Assembly: GCF_014779715.1 (NCBI RefSeq)
Contig: NZ_JACXYU010000015.1
Location: 62,001 to 126,000, forward strand
Origin: Streptomyces chumphonensis
GTDB lineage: Bacteria; Actinomycetota; Actinomycetes; Streptomycetales; Streptomycetaceae
Length of the DNA: 64,000 nucleotides
Reading direction: 5' to 3'
Shown here: positions 27,574 to 35,736 of the stretch, piece after piece
How positions within the stretch are numbered: the first letter of the stretch is position 1
How the letters are laid out: every line of letters starts with the position of its first letter
The notes under the pieces: generated by a model
Databases searched by the model: none
Told to the model about the DNA's origin: nothing
What the model saw: the letters and a program-made list of their open reading frames with translations, nothing else
Position numbers and translations under genes: made by a program

Positions 27574-28101
27574 GTGGCCGAGCAGCTCTACGCCACCCTG
27601 AAGACGAACCGCGGCGACATCGAGGTCCAGCTCTTCCCGAACCACGCGCCCGAGACCGTCAAGAACTTCGTCGAGCTCGCCGAGGGCTCCCGGGAGTGGA
27701 CGCACCCGAAGACGGGGGCGAAGACGACCGACAAGCTCTACGACGGCACCGTCTTCCACCGCGTCATCAGCGGCTTCATGATCCAGGGCGGTGACCCGCT
27801 GGGCAACGGCACCGGCGGCCCCGGGTACGAGTTCCGCGACGAGATCCACCCGGACCTGGGCTTCACCAAGCCCTACCTGCTCGCCATGGCGAACGCGGGT
27901 CCGGGGACGAACGGCTCGCAGTTCTTCATCACCGTCTCGCCGACGACGTGGCTGACCGGCAAGCACACCATCTTCGGTGAGGTGACGAGCGAGGCCGGGA
28001 AGAAGATCGTCGACGAGATCGCCGCCACCGACACCAACCCGCGCACGGACCGCCCCGTCAACGACGTGGTGATCGAGTCGGTGGTCGTCGAGCGCCGCTG
28101 A
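27574..28101 (+). CDS. Cyclophilin-type peptidylprolyl isomerase
   Basis: A 175-aa cytoplasmic cyclophilin. Active-site blocks: FHRVISGFMIQGGDPLGNGTGGPGY, MANAGPGTNGSQFFIT and LTGKHTIFGEV. It catalyses cis-trans isomerisation of Xaa-Pro bonds. The GTG start follows a GGAAGG site. It is followed by a strong hairpin, so it is probably monocistronic. Confidence 0.95.
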   Translation: MAEQLYATLKTNRGDIEVQLFPNHAPETVKNFVELAEGSREWTHPKTGAKTTDKLYDGTVFHRVISGFMIQGGDPLGNGTGGPGYEFRDEIHPDLGFTKPYLLAMANAGPGTNGSQFFITVSPTTWLTGKHTIFGEVTSEAGKKIVDEIAATDTNPRTDRPVNDVVIESVVVERR

Positions 28102-28147
28102 GCGCGCGCTCCCGGTCCGCCGCGGCGCGGCGGCCGGGGAACGGTCC

Positions 28148-28177
28148 GCCCCACCTGTCCGTCGATACAGGTGGGGC
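28148..28177 (+). terminator. Terminator after the cyclophilin gene
   Basis: A perfect 11-bp stem (GCCCCACCTGT at 28148-28158 with its complement at 28167-28177) and an 8-nt loop lie 46 nt after the isomerase stop and before the rhomboid gene. Confidence 0.65.
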
Positions 28178-28228
28178 CGCGACCGTCGCGTGGGGGCGGC
28201 CACGGCCGAGAGGGCGAAGGGGAAGACG

Positions 28229-29128
28229 ATGGAGCACCAGCAGGGCGGGCTGGGGCCCGGCCACACCCTGCCGGGGTGTTACCGGCACCCCGGCCGGGAG
28301 ACGGGCATCAGCTGTACCCGGTGCGACCGGCCGATCTGCCCCGACTGCATGATCGACGCCGCGGTGGGCTACCAGTGCCCCGAGTGCGTGCGCGGCGCGT
28401 CGGGGGCGGCCGGCCGGGCCGTGCGGCCGCGCACCCTGGCGGGCGGCACGGTGGTGCAGGACACCCGCCTGGTGACGAAGATCCTGCTGGGGCTGAACGT
28501 CGCGGTGTTCGTCGTCGGGCTGGCGCTCGGGCGGCAGTTCATCAACGACTTCCAGCTCATCGGCCTCGCCCTGTCGGGGCAGGTCGAGACCGGCGGGCTG
28601 GAGGTCGTCGGGGTGGCCGACGGCGAGTGGTACCGGTTGCTGAGCTCGGCCTTCCTGCACTCGGAGTTCTGGCACATCGGCGTCAACATGATGGCGCTGT
28701 GGTTCCTCGGTCCGCCCCTGGAGGCGGCGCTGGGCCGGCTGCGCTTCGTCGCCCTGTACCTGCTGTCCGCGCTGGGCGGCAGCGTCGTGTCCTACGTGCT
28801 CGTCGTGCAGAACCAGCCGTCGCTGGGCGCGTCCGGTGCGATCTTCGGCCTGTTCGGGGCGACCGCCGTCCTGATGAGGCGGCTCAACTACGATCTGCGG
28901 CCGATCTTCGTCCTGCTCGCGATCAACCTCGTCATCGGCTTCATTCCGGGACTGCGGGTGGCGTGGCAGGCCCACCTCGGCGGTCTGATCATCGGCGCGG
29001 TGTTCGCCTTCGCCCTCATCCACGCGCCGCGCAAGGGGCGGGCGCTGGTGCAGTGGGGGACGTGCGGGGTGCTCCTCGGGGCCCTCGTCCTCGCCGCCGT
29101 CATCCGGACGTCCGCGCTGCTCGGCTGA
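28229..29128 (+). CDS. Rhomboid family intramembrane serine protease
   Basis: 299 aa from the ATG at 28229 (AAGGGGA upstream); a GTG at 28190 is an alternative. The N-terminus has a B-box-like zinc-binding knot (CYRHPGRETGISCTRCDRPICPDCM ... CPEC, written in parts: C-R-H, CTRC, CPDC, CPEC). Six membrane helices follow, with HIGVNMMALW, the nucleophile motif GASGAIFGLFG and the catalytic His in AHLGGLIIG. It cleaves transmembrane substrates within the bilayer. Substrates unknown. Confidence 0.9.
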   Translation: MEHQQGGLGPGHTLPGCYRHPGRETGISCTRCDRPICPDCMIDAAVGYQCPECVRGASGAAGRAVRPRTLAGGTVVQDTRLVTKILLGLNVAVFVVGLALGRQFINDFQLIGLALSGQVETGGLEVVGVADGEWYRLLSSAFLHSEFWHIGVNMMALWFLGPPLEAALGRLRFVALYLLSALGGSVVSYVLVVQNQPSLGASGAIFGLFGATAVLMRRLNYDLRPIFVLLAINLVIGFIPGLRVAWQAHLGGLIIGAVFAFALIHAPRKGRALVQWGTCGVLLGALVLAAVIRTSALLG

Positions 29129-29474
29129 GACGGACGGGCACCGGACGAGCAGTTATCCACAGGTGGTAGCGGATCTTGTGCATGACGCGCGGGCGTTCGC
29201 ACACAGGTCCGTTTCCCTGGGGGAACAAGGGAGAACGCTTGTCCGGACGTGACGGGCGGCGTCAACCCGATGTGCGTTATCCACAGATCGTCTGAACTTT
29301 TCCCAGCCCTGTGGACAACCTGTGGACAACCGGTTCGGCCCGATGCGGGACGCTGTCCCGGCACGCCCCCGACCAGCCCGAAGAAGCGGGGAAAGGGCAG
29401 ACGTCCGCGTCAGCGCCGGGTGCGGACGGGGCCCTCCAGCGCTGACGCGGTCACGGGGAAACGGAAGGGACGCG
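29129..29474. other. Intergenic cluster of DnaA boxes
   Basis: 346 bp between convergent genes that carries four perfect 9-mer DnaA boxes: TTATCCACA at 29153-29161 and 29277-29285 (plus), and TTGTCCACA on the minus strand at 29310-29318 and 29321-29329. A 7-of-9 match is at 29240. The last two are spaced 11 nt centre to centre, about one helical turn. No gene is evident. It lies about 31 kb from oriC and could titrate DnaA. Confidence 0.7.
29405..29450. terminator. Hairpin downstream of crgA
   Basis: A perfect 12-bp stem (CCGCGTCAGCGC at 29405-29416, complement at 29439-29450) with a 22-nt loop lies 25 nt past the crgA stop. Confidence 0.5.
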
Positions 29475-29735
29475 CTACTTCCACTGCGTGGAGACGACGA
29501 AGCCCACCGCGATGAAGCCGAAGCCGACCACGATGTTCCAGTTGCCCAGCGCGTCGACGGGCAGGGAACCCTCGGTCAGGTAGAAGACGACGATCCAGGC
29601 CAACCCGATCGCGAACATGGCCAGCATCAGCGGCGCGACCCAACTGCGACCGGAGGAGAGGTCGATCTTGTTGGACCGCTTCGCCTCGGGCTGGGTGTAA
29701 CCGTCCTTCTTCTTGCGAATCCGGGACTTCGGCAC
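29475..29735 (-). CDS. crgA: Cell division protein CrgA
   Basis: An 86-aa actinobacterial protein with MPKSRIRKKKDGYTQP, a basic cytoplasmic N-terminus, and two transmembrane helices (WVAPLMLAMFAIGLAWIVVF and NIVVGFGFIAVGFVVSTQW) ending in WK. CrgA recruits or coordinates FtsZ, FtsQ, FtsI and other division proteins; in Streptomyces it influences septation of aerial hyphae. Divergent from the DUF881 gene, as in other streptomycetes. Confidence 0.95.
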   Translation of the reverse strand: MPKSRIRKKKDGYTQPEAKRSNKIDLSSGRSWVAPLMLAMFAIGLAWIVVFYLTEGSLPVDALGNWNIVVGFGFIAVGFVVSTQWK

Positions 29736-29834
29736 GAGAGGGTCTCCTGTCGGTGCGCTTGACCGCGCGCTGAACGGATGTGCTGTGGTCCGTTAGCGTA
29801 GTGGTTCCAGGCGGTGGAAGGAGACAAGGGTACG

Positions 29835-30617
29835 GTGACCTCTTCGTCGACGTCTCCCCCGGGCGCGGAACGGCCTCGGCGCGTGCTGCGCTCCGGTCTC
29901 GCGCGGACCGCCAGCGCCGGCGTCTTCGCCCTGGCCGGCCTCATCTTCTGGGTGAGCTTCAACACGGCGCAGGGCACCGACCTGCGCAGTGACGACCCCA
30001 TGCTCCGCCTGCCCGACCTGATCGCCGAGCGCAGCCGCGAGAACGGCACGCTGGAGTCCTCCACCGCCGAGCTGCGCCAGGAGGTCGAGGCGCTGGCCGA
30101 GGAGCGGGACGAGGGCCGCAGCGCCGCCGAGCGCCGCCGGGCCGAGCAGCTCGCGGACACCGCCCAGACGGAGGAGGTCAGCGGCGCCGGCCTGACGGTG
30201 ACGCTCACCGACGCCCCCTCCGACGCGACCGCCCGCCTCCCCGGCTGGCCGGAGCCGGAGCCCGACTACCTGGTCATCCACCAGCAGGACCTGCAGGCCG
30301 TCGTCAACGCGCTGTGGGCCGGCGGCGCCCAGGGCATCCAGGTCATGGACCAGCGACTGATCTCCACCAGCGCCGTGCGGTGCGTCGGCAACACCCTGAT
30401 CCTCCAGGGCCGGCTCTACTCGCCGCCCTACGAGGTCACGGCCGTCGGCGACCCGGAGCGGCTGCGGGAGGCACTGGACCGCTCACCCGCCATCAGCACC
30501 TACAAGCAGTACGTGGAGGCGTACGGTCTCGGCTGGGAGGTCGAGGGGCACGACGACACCACGCTCCCCGGCTACTCCGGCCCCGTCGACCTCCAGTACG
30601 CCGAGCCGCTGGACTGA
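29835..30617 (+). CDS. DUF881 domain-containing protein
   Basis: 260 aa from the GTG at 29835; GGAAGGAG lies about 11 nt upstream. One N-terminal transmembrane helix (TASAGVFALAGLIFWVSF) precedes a coiled-coil (about 60-100: LRQEVEALAEERDEGRSAAERR) and a DUF881 domain (GAGLTVTLTDAPSD, LQAVVNALWAGGAQGIQVMDQRL). DUF881 proteins sit near division genes in actinobacteria and are thought to be envelope scaffolds. Function unproven. Confidence 0.85.
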   Translation: MTSSSTSPPGAERPRRVLRSGLARTASAGVFALAGLIFWVSFNTAQGTDLRSDDPMLRLPDLIAERSRENGTLESSTAELRQEVEALAEERDEGRSAAERRRAEQLADTAQTEEVSGAGLTVTLTDAPSDATARLPGWPEPEPDYLVIHQQDLQAVVNALWAGGAQGIQVMDQRLISTSAVRCVGNTLILQGRLYSPPYEVTAVGDPERLREALDRSPAISTYKQYVEAYGLGWEVEGHDDTTLPGYSGPVDLQYAEPLD

Positions 30618-30724
30618 CGCCCCGGGCGCGCCCCGGCGACGTACTCTGGTGACCGCACGGAGCGCCGCACCCGGCGCACCGCTACGCGTGACACGGGCGG
30701 GGACCGAAGGGACGGCACCACGGC

Positions 30725-30886
30725 ATGTACGGCTGGATCTGGCGGCATCTGCCGGGCAACGCACTCGTGCGGGCGCTGATCTCGCTCGTCCTCGTCCTCG
30801 CGGCGGTGTTCGTGCTGTTCCAGTACGTGTTCCCGTGGGCCGAACCGCTGCTGCCGTTCGGCGACGTGACGGTGGACGACAACTGA
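30725..30886 (+). CDS. 53-aa conserved-looking membrane peptide
   Basis: A 53-aa ORF beginning MYGWIWRHLPGNALVRAL, with one transmembrane helix (ISLVLVLAAVFVLFQYVF) and an acidic end (DVTVDDN). It fits the gap between the DUF881 gene and pabA in the same direction. Codon use is normal for the genome (nearly all third positions G/C). I believe equivalent small proteins occur at this place in other streptomycetes. Function unknown; it could be a helper of the neighbouring sortases or division genes. Confidence 0.7.
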   Translation: MYGWIWRHLPGNALVRALISLVLVLAAVFVLFQYVFPWAEPLLPFGDVTVDDN

Positions 30887-30917
30887 CACGGGCGACGAGT
30901 AAGGGCTGAGCGGACCG

Positions 30918-31547
30918 ATGAGCGCACGCATCCTCGTGGTGGACAACTACGACAGCTTCGTCTTCAACCTCGTCCAGTACCTCTACCAGCTCGGAGCCGA
31001 GTGCGAGGTCCTGCGCAACGACGAGGTGCGCACCGCGCACGCCCAGGACGGCTTCGACGGCGTCCTGCTCTCCCCGGGGCCCGGCACCCCCGAGGAGGCC
31101 GGGGTGTGCGTGGACATGGTCCGGCACTGCGCGGACACCGGGGTCCCGGTGTTCGGCGTGTGCCTCGGCATGCAGTCCATGGTCGTCGCCTACGGCGGCG
31201 TGGTGGGCCGCGCCCCGGAACTGCTGCACGGCAAGACGTCGGCCGTGGTGCACGAGGGCGCGGGCGTCTTCACCGGGCTGCCCTCGCCGTTCACGGCGAC
31301 CCGCTACCACTCGCTGGCCGCCGAGCCCGCCACCGTCCCCGAAGCCCTGCGGGTCACGGCCCGCACCGACTCCGGCGTCATCATGGGCCTGCGGCACCGG
31401 GAGCTGCCGGTGGAGGGCGTGCAGTTCCACCCCGAGTCCGTGCTGACCGAGTGGGGCCACCTGATGCTGGCGAACTGGCTCACCGAGTGCGGTGACGCCG
31501 GAGCCGTCGAGCGCTCCCGGGGCCTGGCCCCGGTGGTCGGCAGGTGA
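30918..31547 (+). CDS. pabA: Aminodeoxychorismate/anthranilate synthase glutamine amidotransferase
   Basis: A 209-aa class I glutamine amidotransferase. The catalytic triad is visible: Cys in GVCLGMQ and His/Glu in FHPES; the oxyanion strand is LLSPGPGTP. It supplies ammonia to a chorismate-amination partner for folate or tryptophan. PabA and TrpG cannot be told apart from sequence; no PabB or TrpE is adjacent. The stop overlaps the next GTG. Confidence 0.9.
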   Translation: MSARILVVDNYDSFVFNLVQYLYQLGAECEVLRNDEVRTAHAQDGFDGVLLSPGPGTPEEAGVCVDMVRHCADTGVPVFGVCLGMQSMVVAYGGVVGRAPELLHGKTSAVVHEGAGVFTGLPSPFTATRYHSLAAEPATVPEALRVTARTDSGVIMGLRHRELPVEGVQFHPESVLTEWGHLMLANWLTECGDAGAVERSRGLAPVVGR

Positions 31548-32740
31548 CGACCCCCGAGGACCCGTACGCCGATCCGCAGGATCTGCTGGCGGCGATCGGG
31601 CGCCTCGACGACCCGCTGAACGACCCGCTGCCCCGCCGGCGGCCCCCCTCCACCGAGCCGGGCGGGCCGGTGGAGCCGGACGCGCGGGCGGAGCCGGCCG
31701 ACCGGGCGGGGCCCGTGGACCGGCGGAGCCCGGCGCCGCGACGCCCGGCACCGGACGCCGGGGGTTCCCCCTGGTTCCGCCCGCACACCCCGGGCGGCCC
31801 CCCGCAGGACCCCGCCCCCCGGCCCACCGCCGCCCCGGCACCGGCACCCGCCCGGGCCGTCCCGGCCGTTCCCACGGCCCCGGACACCCCGACCGCCTCG
31901 GCCACCCCGACCGTCCCGGCGCCCGGCGAGGAGCCCGATCCGGAGACCGTCGCCCTGCGGCGGGCCCGCCCCCCGGCACGGCGGGACGGCGGGGAGGCCG
32001 TCGGGGGACGCGCCGCGCGGCGCCGGGCCGCCGCCCGGGCCGCCCGCGCCCGCAAGGAGAACGCCGCCGTCATCGCCAGCCGTGGCGTCGGCGAGCTGTT
32101 CATCACCTGCGGCGTGCTGCTGCTCCTCTTCGTCGCCTACCAGCTGTGGTGGACGAACGTGCAGGCCGGATTCGAGAGGCAGCAGGCCACCAGTCGGCTG
32201 GAGGAGAAGTGGGACGCGCGGGAGGCGGCCGAGCGACGGCCGGACGCCTTCGAGCCCGGTGAGGGCTTCGCCCTCATGTACCTGCCGACGTTGGACGTCG
32301 CCGTCCCGGTGGCCGAGGGGATCGACAAGGACGGCGTCCTCGACAAGGGCCTCGTCGGCCACTACGACGAGGCGTCCGGCCTGGAGACGGCGATGCCCTG
32401 GGACGAGGAGGGCAACTTCGCGGTCGCCGGGCACCGCAACACCCACGGCGAGCCGTTCCGTTACATCAACCGGCTCCGGGCGGGCGACCCCATCGTCGTC
32501 GAGACGGCGGACACCTACTACGTCTACGAGATGACGAGCGTCCTGCCGCAGACCACGCCGTCGGACGTGGAGGTCATCGCCCCCGTGCCGCCCAAGTCGG
32601 GCTTCACCGAGCCGGGCCGCTACGTGACCCTGACCACCTGTACCCCCGAGTTCACCTCGAAGTACCGTCTCATCGTCTGGGGCAAAATGGTCGAGGAGCG
32701 CCCGCGCGGCGACGGGAAGCCGGACGCGCTCGTCGGATAG
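31544..32740 (+). CDS. srtE: Class E sortase (long form)
   Basis: 398 aa, starting at a GTG overlapping the pabA stop. Residues 1-150 are a very Pro/Ala-rich cytoplasmic region, then a transmembrane helix (about 182-203, FITCGVLLLLFVAYQLWW) and a sortase fold. Catalytic residues: His297 in AGHRNTHG, Cys366 in TTCTPEF, and Arg in YRLIVWG. Class E sortases anchor LAXTG-type proteins such as chaplins to peptidoglycan in streptomycetes. Paired with a second class E sortase directly downstream. Confidence 0.92.
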   Translation: MTTPEDPYADPQDLLAAIGRLDDPLNDPLPRRRPPSTEPGGPVEPDARAEPADRAGPVDRRSPAPRRPAPDAGGSPWFRPHTPGGPPQDPAPRPTAAPAPAPARAVPAVPTAPDTPTASATPTVPAPGEEPDPETVALRRARPPARRDGGEAVGGRAARRRAAARAARARKENAAVIASRGVGELFITCGVLLLLFVAYQLWWTNVQAGFERQQATSRLEEKWDAREAAERRPDAFEPGEGFALMYLPTLDVAVPVAEGIDKDGVLDKGLVGHYDEASGLETAMPWDEEGNFAVAGHRNTHGEPFRYINRLRAGDPIVVETADTYYVYEMTSVLPQTTPSDVEVIAPVPPKSGFTEPGRYVTLTTCTPEFTSKYRLIVWGKMVEERPRGDGKPDALVG

Positions 32741-32779
32741 CCGGCCGGGCCGGCGCAATGATCGAAACGGTGGAACCAC

Positions 32780-33547
32780 GTGGCAGTGACCGAACGGGAC
32801 GAGCGCGCGGAGACCGAAGAGCGCCCGCGGCCGTCCCGGCCCACCCGCGGACGCGTCGCCGCGACGGTCAGCGTCCTGGGCGAACTCCTCATCACGGCGG
32901 GCCTCGTCATGGCCCTCTTCGTCGCCTACTCCCTGTGGTGGACGAACGTCCTCGCCGACCGCCAGGCCGGCAGGGAGAGCAACGAGCTGCGCGACCAGTG
33001 GGCCGAACAGGAGGAGGGGGACGGCGCGGGGGAGGACCGGGCTCCGGCCGACTTCGACCCGAAGGACGGCATCGGCTTCCTGCACGTGCCCGCGATGAGC
33101 GACGACGACGTGCTCGTCCTCCCCGGCACCGACCCGGAGAAGCTGAACGGCGGCATCGCCGGGTACTACGAGAAGCCGAAGAAGTCCGCGATGCCGTGGG
33201 ACGAGTCGGGGAACTTCACCCTCGCCGCGCACCGGGACGGGCACGGCGCCAAGTTCCACAACATCCACAAGATCGACGAGGGTGATCCGGTCGTCTTCGA
33301 GACCAAGGACACCTGGTACGTGTACACGGTCTACGCGAAGCTGCCGGAGACCTCGAAGTACAACGTCGGCGTACTCGCCGACGTCCCCGAGGGATCCGGG
33401 AAGACAGAGGAGGGCCGCTACCTCACCCTGACGACGTGCACCCCGATGTTCAGCTCCGCCTACCGCTACATCGTGTGGGCGGAGCTGGAACGCACGGAGC
33501 CGGTGGACGAGGAGCGGACGCCGCCCGAGGAACTGCGCGCGGGCTGA
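32780..33547 (+). CDS. srtE: Class E sortase (short form)
   Basis: 255 aa from a GTG; another GTG two codons later is possible. A short basic N-terminus, a transmembrane helix (ELLITAGLVMALFVAYSLWW), then the sortase domain with His151 in AAHRDGHG, Cys220 in TTCTPMF and Arg in YRYIVWAEL. The helix-to-WWTNV junction is nearly identical to the upstream paralogue, so the pair arose by tandem duplication. The pair matches the SrtE1/SrtE2 arrangement of Streptomyces. Confidence 0.92.
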   Translation: MAVTERDERAETEERPRPSRPTRGRVAATVSVLGELLITAGLVMALFVAYSLWWTNVLADRQAGRESNELRDQWAEQEEGDGAGEDRAPADFDPKDGIGFLHVPAMSDDDVLVLPGTDPEKLNGGIAGYYEKPKKSAMPWDESGNFTLAAHRDGHGAKFHNIHKIDEGDPVVFETKDTWYVYTVYAKLPETSKYNVGVLADVPEGSGKTEEGRYLTLTTCTPMFSSAYRYIVWAELERTEPVDEERTPPEELRAG

Positions 33548-33556
33548 GCGGCGCCC

Positions 33557-33916
33557 TCACATCCCGGGCGGACGGGTGCCCGCGGTGCGGAACGGCGGCG
33601 TCCCCGTGCCCGTGACGCGGTAGCGGCCCCACGGGTCGGGGTCGGCGGCCTCGGCGAGGGCCCGGCCCTGCGGGGTGCGCAGCGTCACGGAGGCGCGCCG
33701 TCCGCCCAGCAGGCGCGTGACCTCCGGATCGGCGGCCAGCCTCCCGTACCACCGGTAGTGGCCGTCGATCGGCTGGAAGTGGCCGCGCAGCTCGACGGTG
33801 ACGGAGAGCTCGGCGCCGTCGGTGACGAGCGTGGCCGCCCCGCTGTACCCGTCGTCGTGCGGGGCGTGCGGGGCGGGCTGCTCGTCCGGAGCGGGCAGCT
33901 GGCGGGCATCGGACAC
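33557..33916 (-). CDS. DUF4873 domain protein
   Basis: 119 aa, soluble. YSGAATLVTDGAELSVTVELRGHFQPIDGHYRWYGRL and the PWGRYRVTGTGTPPF end (shown in pieces) identify DUF4873, a domain often fused to or beside flavin monooxygenases. It lies 9 nt after the TetR gene and is likely co-transcribed. Its role is not known. Confidence 0.75.
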   Translation of the reverse strand: MSDARQLPAPDEQPAPHAPHDDGYSGAATLVTDGAELSVTVELRGHFQPIDGHYRWYGRLAADPEVTRLLGGRRASVTLRTPQGRALAEAADPDPWGRYRVTGTGTPPFRTAGTRPPGM

Positions 33917-33925
33917 GGCGGCTCC

Positions 33926-34633
33926 TCAGTCGGGGGTTCGGGTGTGCTCGGCGCGGGCGGCGAGCACGTCGTCGGGGCTGGTGGGGGTGTCGGGGTCCAA
34001 CCGGGCGCCACGGCGCCGCAGATAGCCGTCGAGGCAGTCCCAGACGGTCTCGCTCAGGTGGTCCACGACCTCCTGACGGCTCATCGACCGCTTCTCCAGC
34101 CACCATTCGGCCGTGCTGTGGACCATGCCGACGACGGAGTGCGCCATCGGCGCGGCACCGCGTGTGTCGAGCCCGTAGGCGTGCAGGTAGTCGTCGAAGA
34201 GCTGGGTGAGCGCCCGGGCGGCCAGCTCCTTGCCGGCCCGCACGCCCTCGCCCTCGTTCGTCGCACCGGCGGGCACGGTGCGGCTGACCAGCAGGTAGAG
34301 GTTGGGGTGCTCCTCCAGGAGCGAGAGGAACGCGTCGACGCCGGTCCTGATCCGCAGGTGCGGCGGGTCGTCCGGATCGAGGGCGGGCTCCAGCCGCTCC
34401 ATCAACAGGACCGCCACCCGGTCGTGGAGCGCGGCGAGCAGGTGGGCCTTGTCCGTGAAGTGGCGGTAGAGCACCGGCTTGCTGACCCCGGCCTCCGCCG
34501 CGACCTGCTCGACGCGCAGCTCGGGGCCGTGCCGGGCGAGGGCGCGCAGCGCCGCCTCGACGAACTCCTCGCGGCGTGCGGCGCGGTGCGAGCTCCACCG
34601 CTCCCTGCGTCCGTCCACGGGCCTCACGCCCAC
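33926..34633 (-). CDS. TetR/AcrR family regulator
   Basis: 235 aa. The N-terminal HTH is REEFVEAALRALARHG followed by VEQVAAEAGVSKPVLYRHFTDKAHLL, typical TetR. The C-terminal ligand domain is helical (YLLVSRTVPAG, AHSVVGMVHSTAEWWLEK). It is divergent from the AurF-like gene and probably binds the palindrome at 34675-34691. An effector cannot be predicted. Confidence 0.9.
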   Translation of the reverse strand: MGVRPVDGRRERWSSHRAARREEFVEAALRALARHGPELRVEQVAAEAGVSKPVLYRHFTDKAHLLAALHDRVAVLLMERLEPALDPDDPPHLRIRTGVDAFLSLLEEHPNLYLLVSRTVPAGATNEGEGVRAGKELAARALTQLFDDYLHAYGLDTRGAAPMAHSVVGMVHSTAEWWLEKRSMSRQEVVDHLSETVWDCLDGYLRRRGARLDPDTPTSPDDVLAARAEHTRTPD

Positions 34634-34674
34634 TTCCGCTCTTGACTCCCACGCGTGCGCCGCTCATGCTACCC

Positions 34675-34691
34675 CAAGTAACCGCTACTTG
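34675..34691. promoter_or_regulatory. Operator-like palindrome between TetR and AurF-like genes
   Basis: CAAGTA-ACCGC-TACTTG has perfect 6-bp arms, followed at once by GAGGTAACAGATAC, which repeats GTAAC. The region is AT-rich for this genome and sits in the divergent promoter. Likely TetR operator. Confidence 0.6.
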
Positions 34692-34769
34692 AGGTAACAG
34701 ATACTGCGGCGGACGCCGCCCCCTGTGCCCGGGCAGCGGTCCGGCCCCGTCCCGAGGGAGTTGAGTGGC

Positions 34770-35681
34770 ATGGCACGCCTACGGACCGACGCGAAGGTGG
34801 GAGACCGCGAGAAGACCGCCGCGCGGCTGCTCGCCTCGTCGGCGAAGAAGTCCTACGACCCGGACATCGACATCGACTGGGACGCCCCCCTGGACCCGGA
34901 CAAGCACTACATCCTGCCGCACCGCGTCTCCCTCTACGGGACGCCGCTGTGGGAGCGCATGTCCGACGAGCAGCGGCGCGAGCTGGGCAAGCACGAGATG
35001 GCCACCATCGCGAGCGTCGGCCTCTGGTTCGAGCTGCTGCTCATGAAGATGCTCGTCAAGGCCGCCTACAACGGCGACGCCACGACCGCGCACGTCCAGT
35101 ACGCCCTCACCGAGGTCGCCGACGAGTGCCGGCACGTCACCATGTTCGCCCGCCTCGTCGAGCGCATCGGCTGCCCCAACTACGGCCCGCCCCGCTTCCT
35201 CCACCAGATCGCCAAGATCCTCCCCGCCCTCTCCTACGGGCCCGCGCTGTACGGCTCCATCCTCGTCGCCGAGGAGATCACCGACCGGCTGCAGCGCGAG
35301 ATGGTCGGCGACGACTCGATCCAGCCCCTGCTGCGGATGGTCAACCACATCCACATCGTCGAGGAGGCCCGGCACGTCACCTTCGCCCGCGAGGAGGTCG
35401 TCCGCGGCACCCGGCGCGGCATCGGGCGGGCCGAGCTGAGCTACCAGCAGACGCTCATCGCCACCGTGTCGTTCGCCATCTCCCGCAGCCTGCTCAACCC
35501 CCGCGCCTACGCCGCCGTCGGGCTCGACCCGAGGGCCGCGACGCGGGCCGCCCACGCCAACCCGCACTACCGGGCGTCGGTGCGGTTCGCCGGGGAGAAG
35601 ATCATGCCCTTCCTCCAGGACGCCGGACTCGTCGGAGGACCGGCCGGACACCTGTGGCGCAAGGCGTACCTCCTGCCCTGA
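34770..35681 (+). CDS. AurF-like diiron oxygenase
   Basis: 303 aa from the ATG at 34770 (GAGGGAG upstream). Helical protein with ferritin-like diiron ligands: ADECRHVTMFARL and VEEARHVTFAREEVV give ExxRH pairs, with further Glu in AEEITDRL and ATIASVGLWFELLLMK. AurF-type enzymes N-oxygenate arylamines, but many homologues are uncharacterised. The DAKVGDREKTAARLL start matches the family. Controlled by the divergent TetR regulator; substrate unknown. Confidence 0.85.
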   Translation: MARLRTDAKVGDREKTAARLLASSAKKSYDPDIDIDWDAPLDPDKHYILPHRVSLYGTPLWERMSDEQRRELGKHEMATIASVGLWFELLLMKMLVKAAYNGDATTAHVQYALTEVADECRHVTMFARLVERIGCPNYGPPRFLHQIAKILPALSYGPALYGSILVAEEITDRLQREMVGDDSIQPLLRMVNHIHIVEEARHVTFAREEVVRGTRRGIGRAELSYQQTLIATVSFAISRSLLNPRAYAAVGLDPRAATRAAHANPHYRASVRFAGEKIMPFLQDAGLVGGPAGHLWRKAYLLP

Positions 35682-35736
35682 CCCGCCGCACGTGGTGAGC
35701 ACCGCGGACGCGGCCCCCCGGGCGGGCGGGCGTCAC

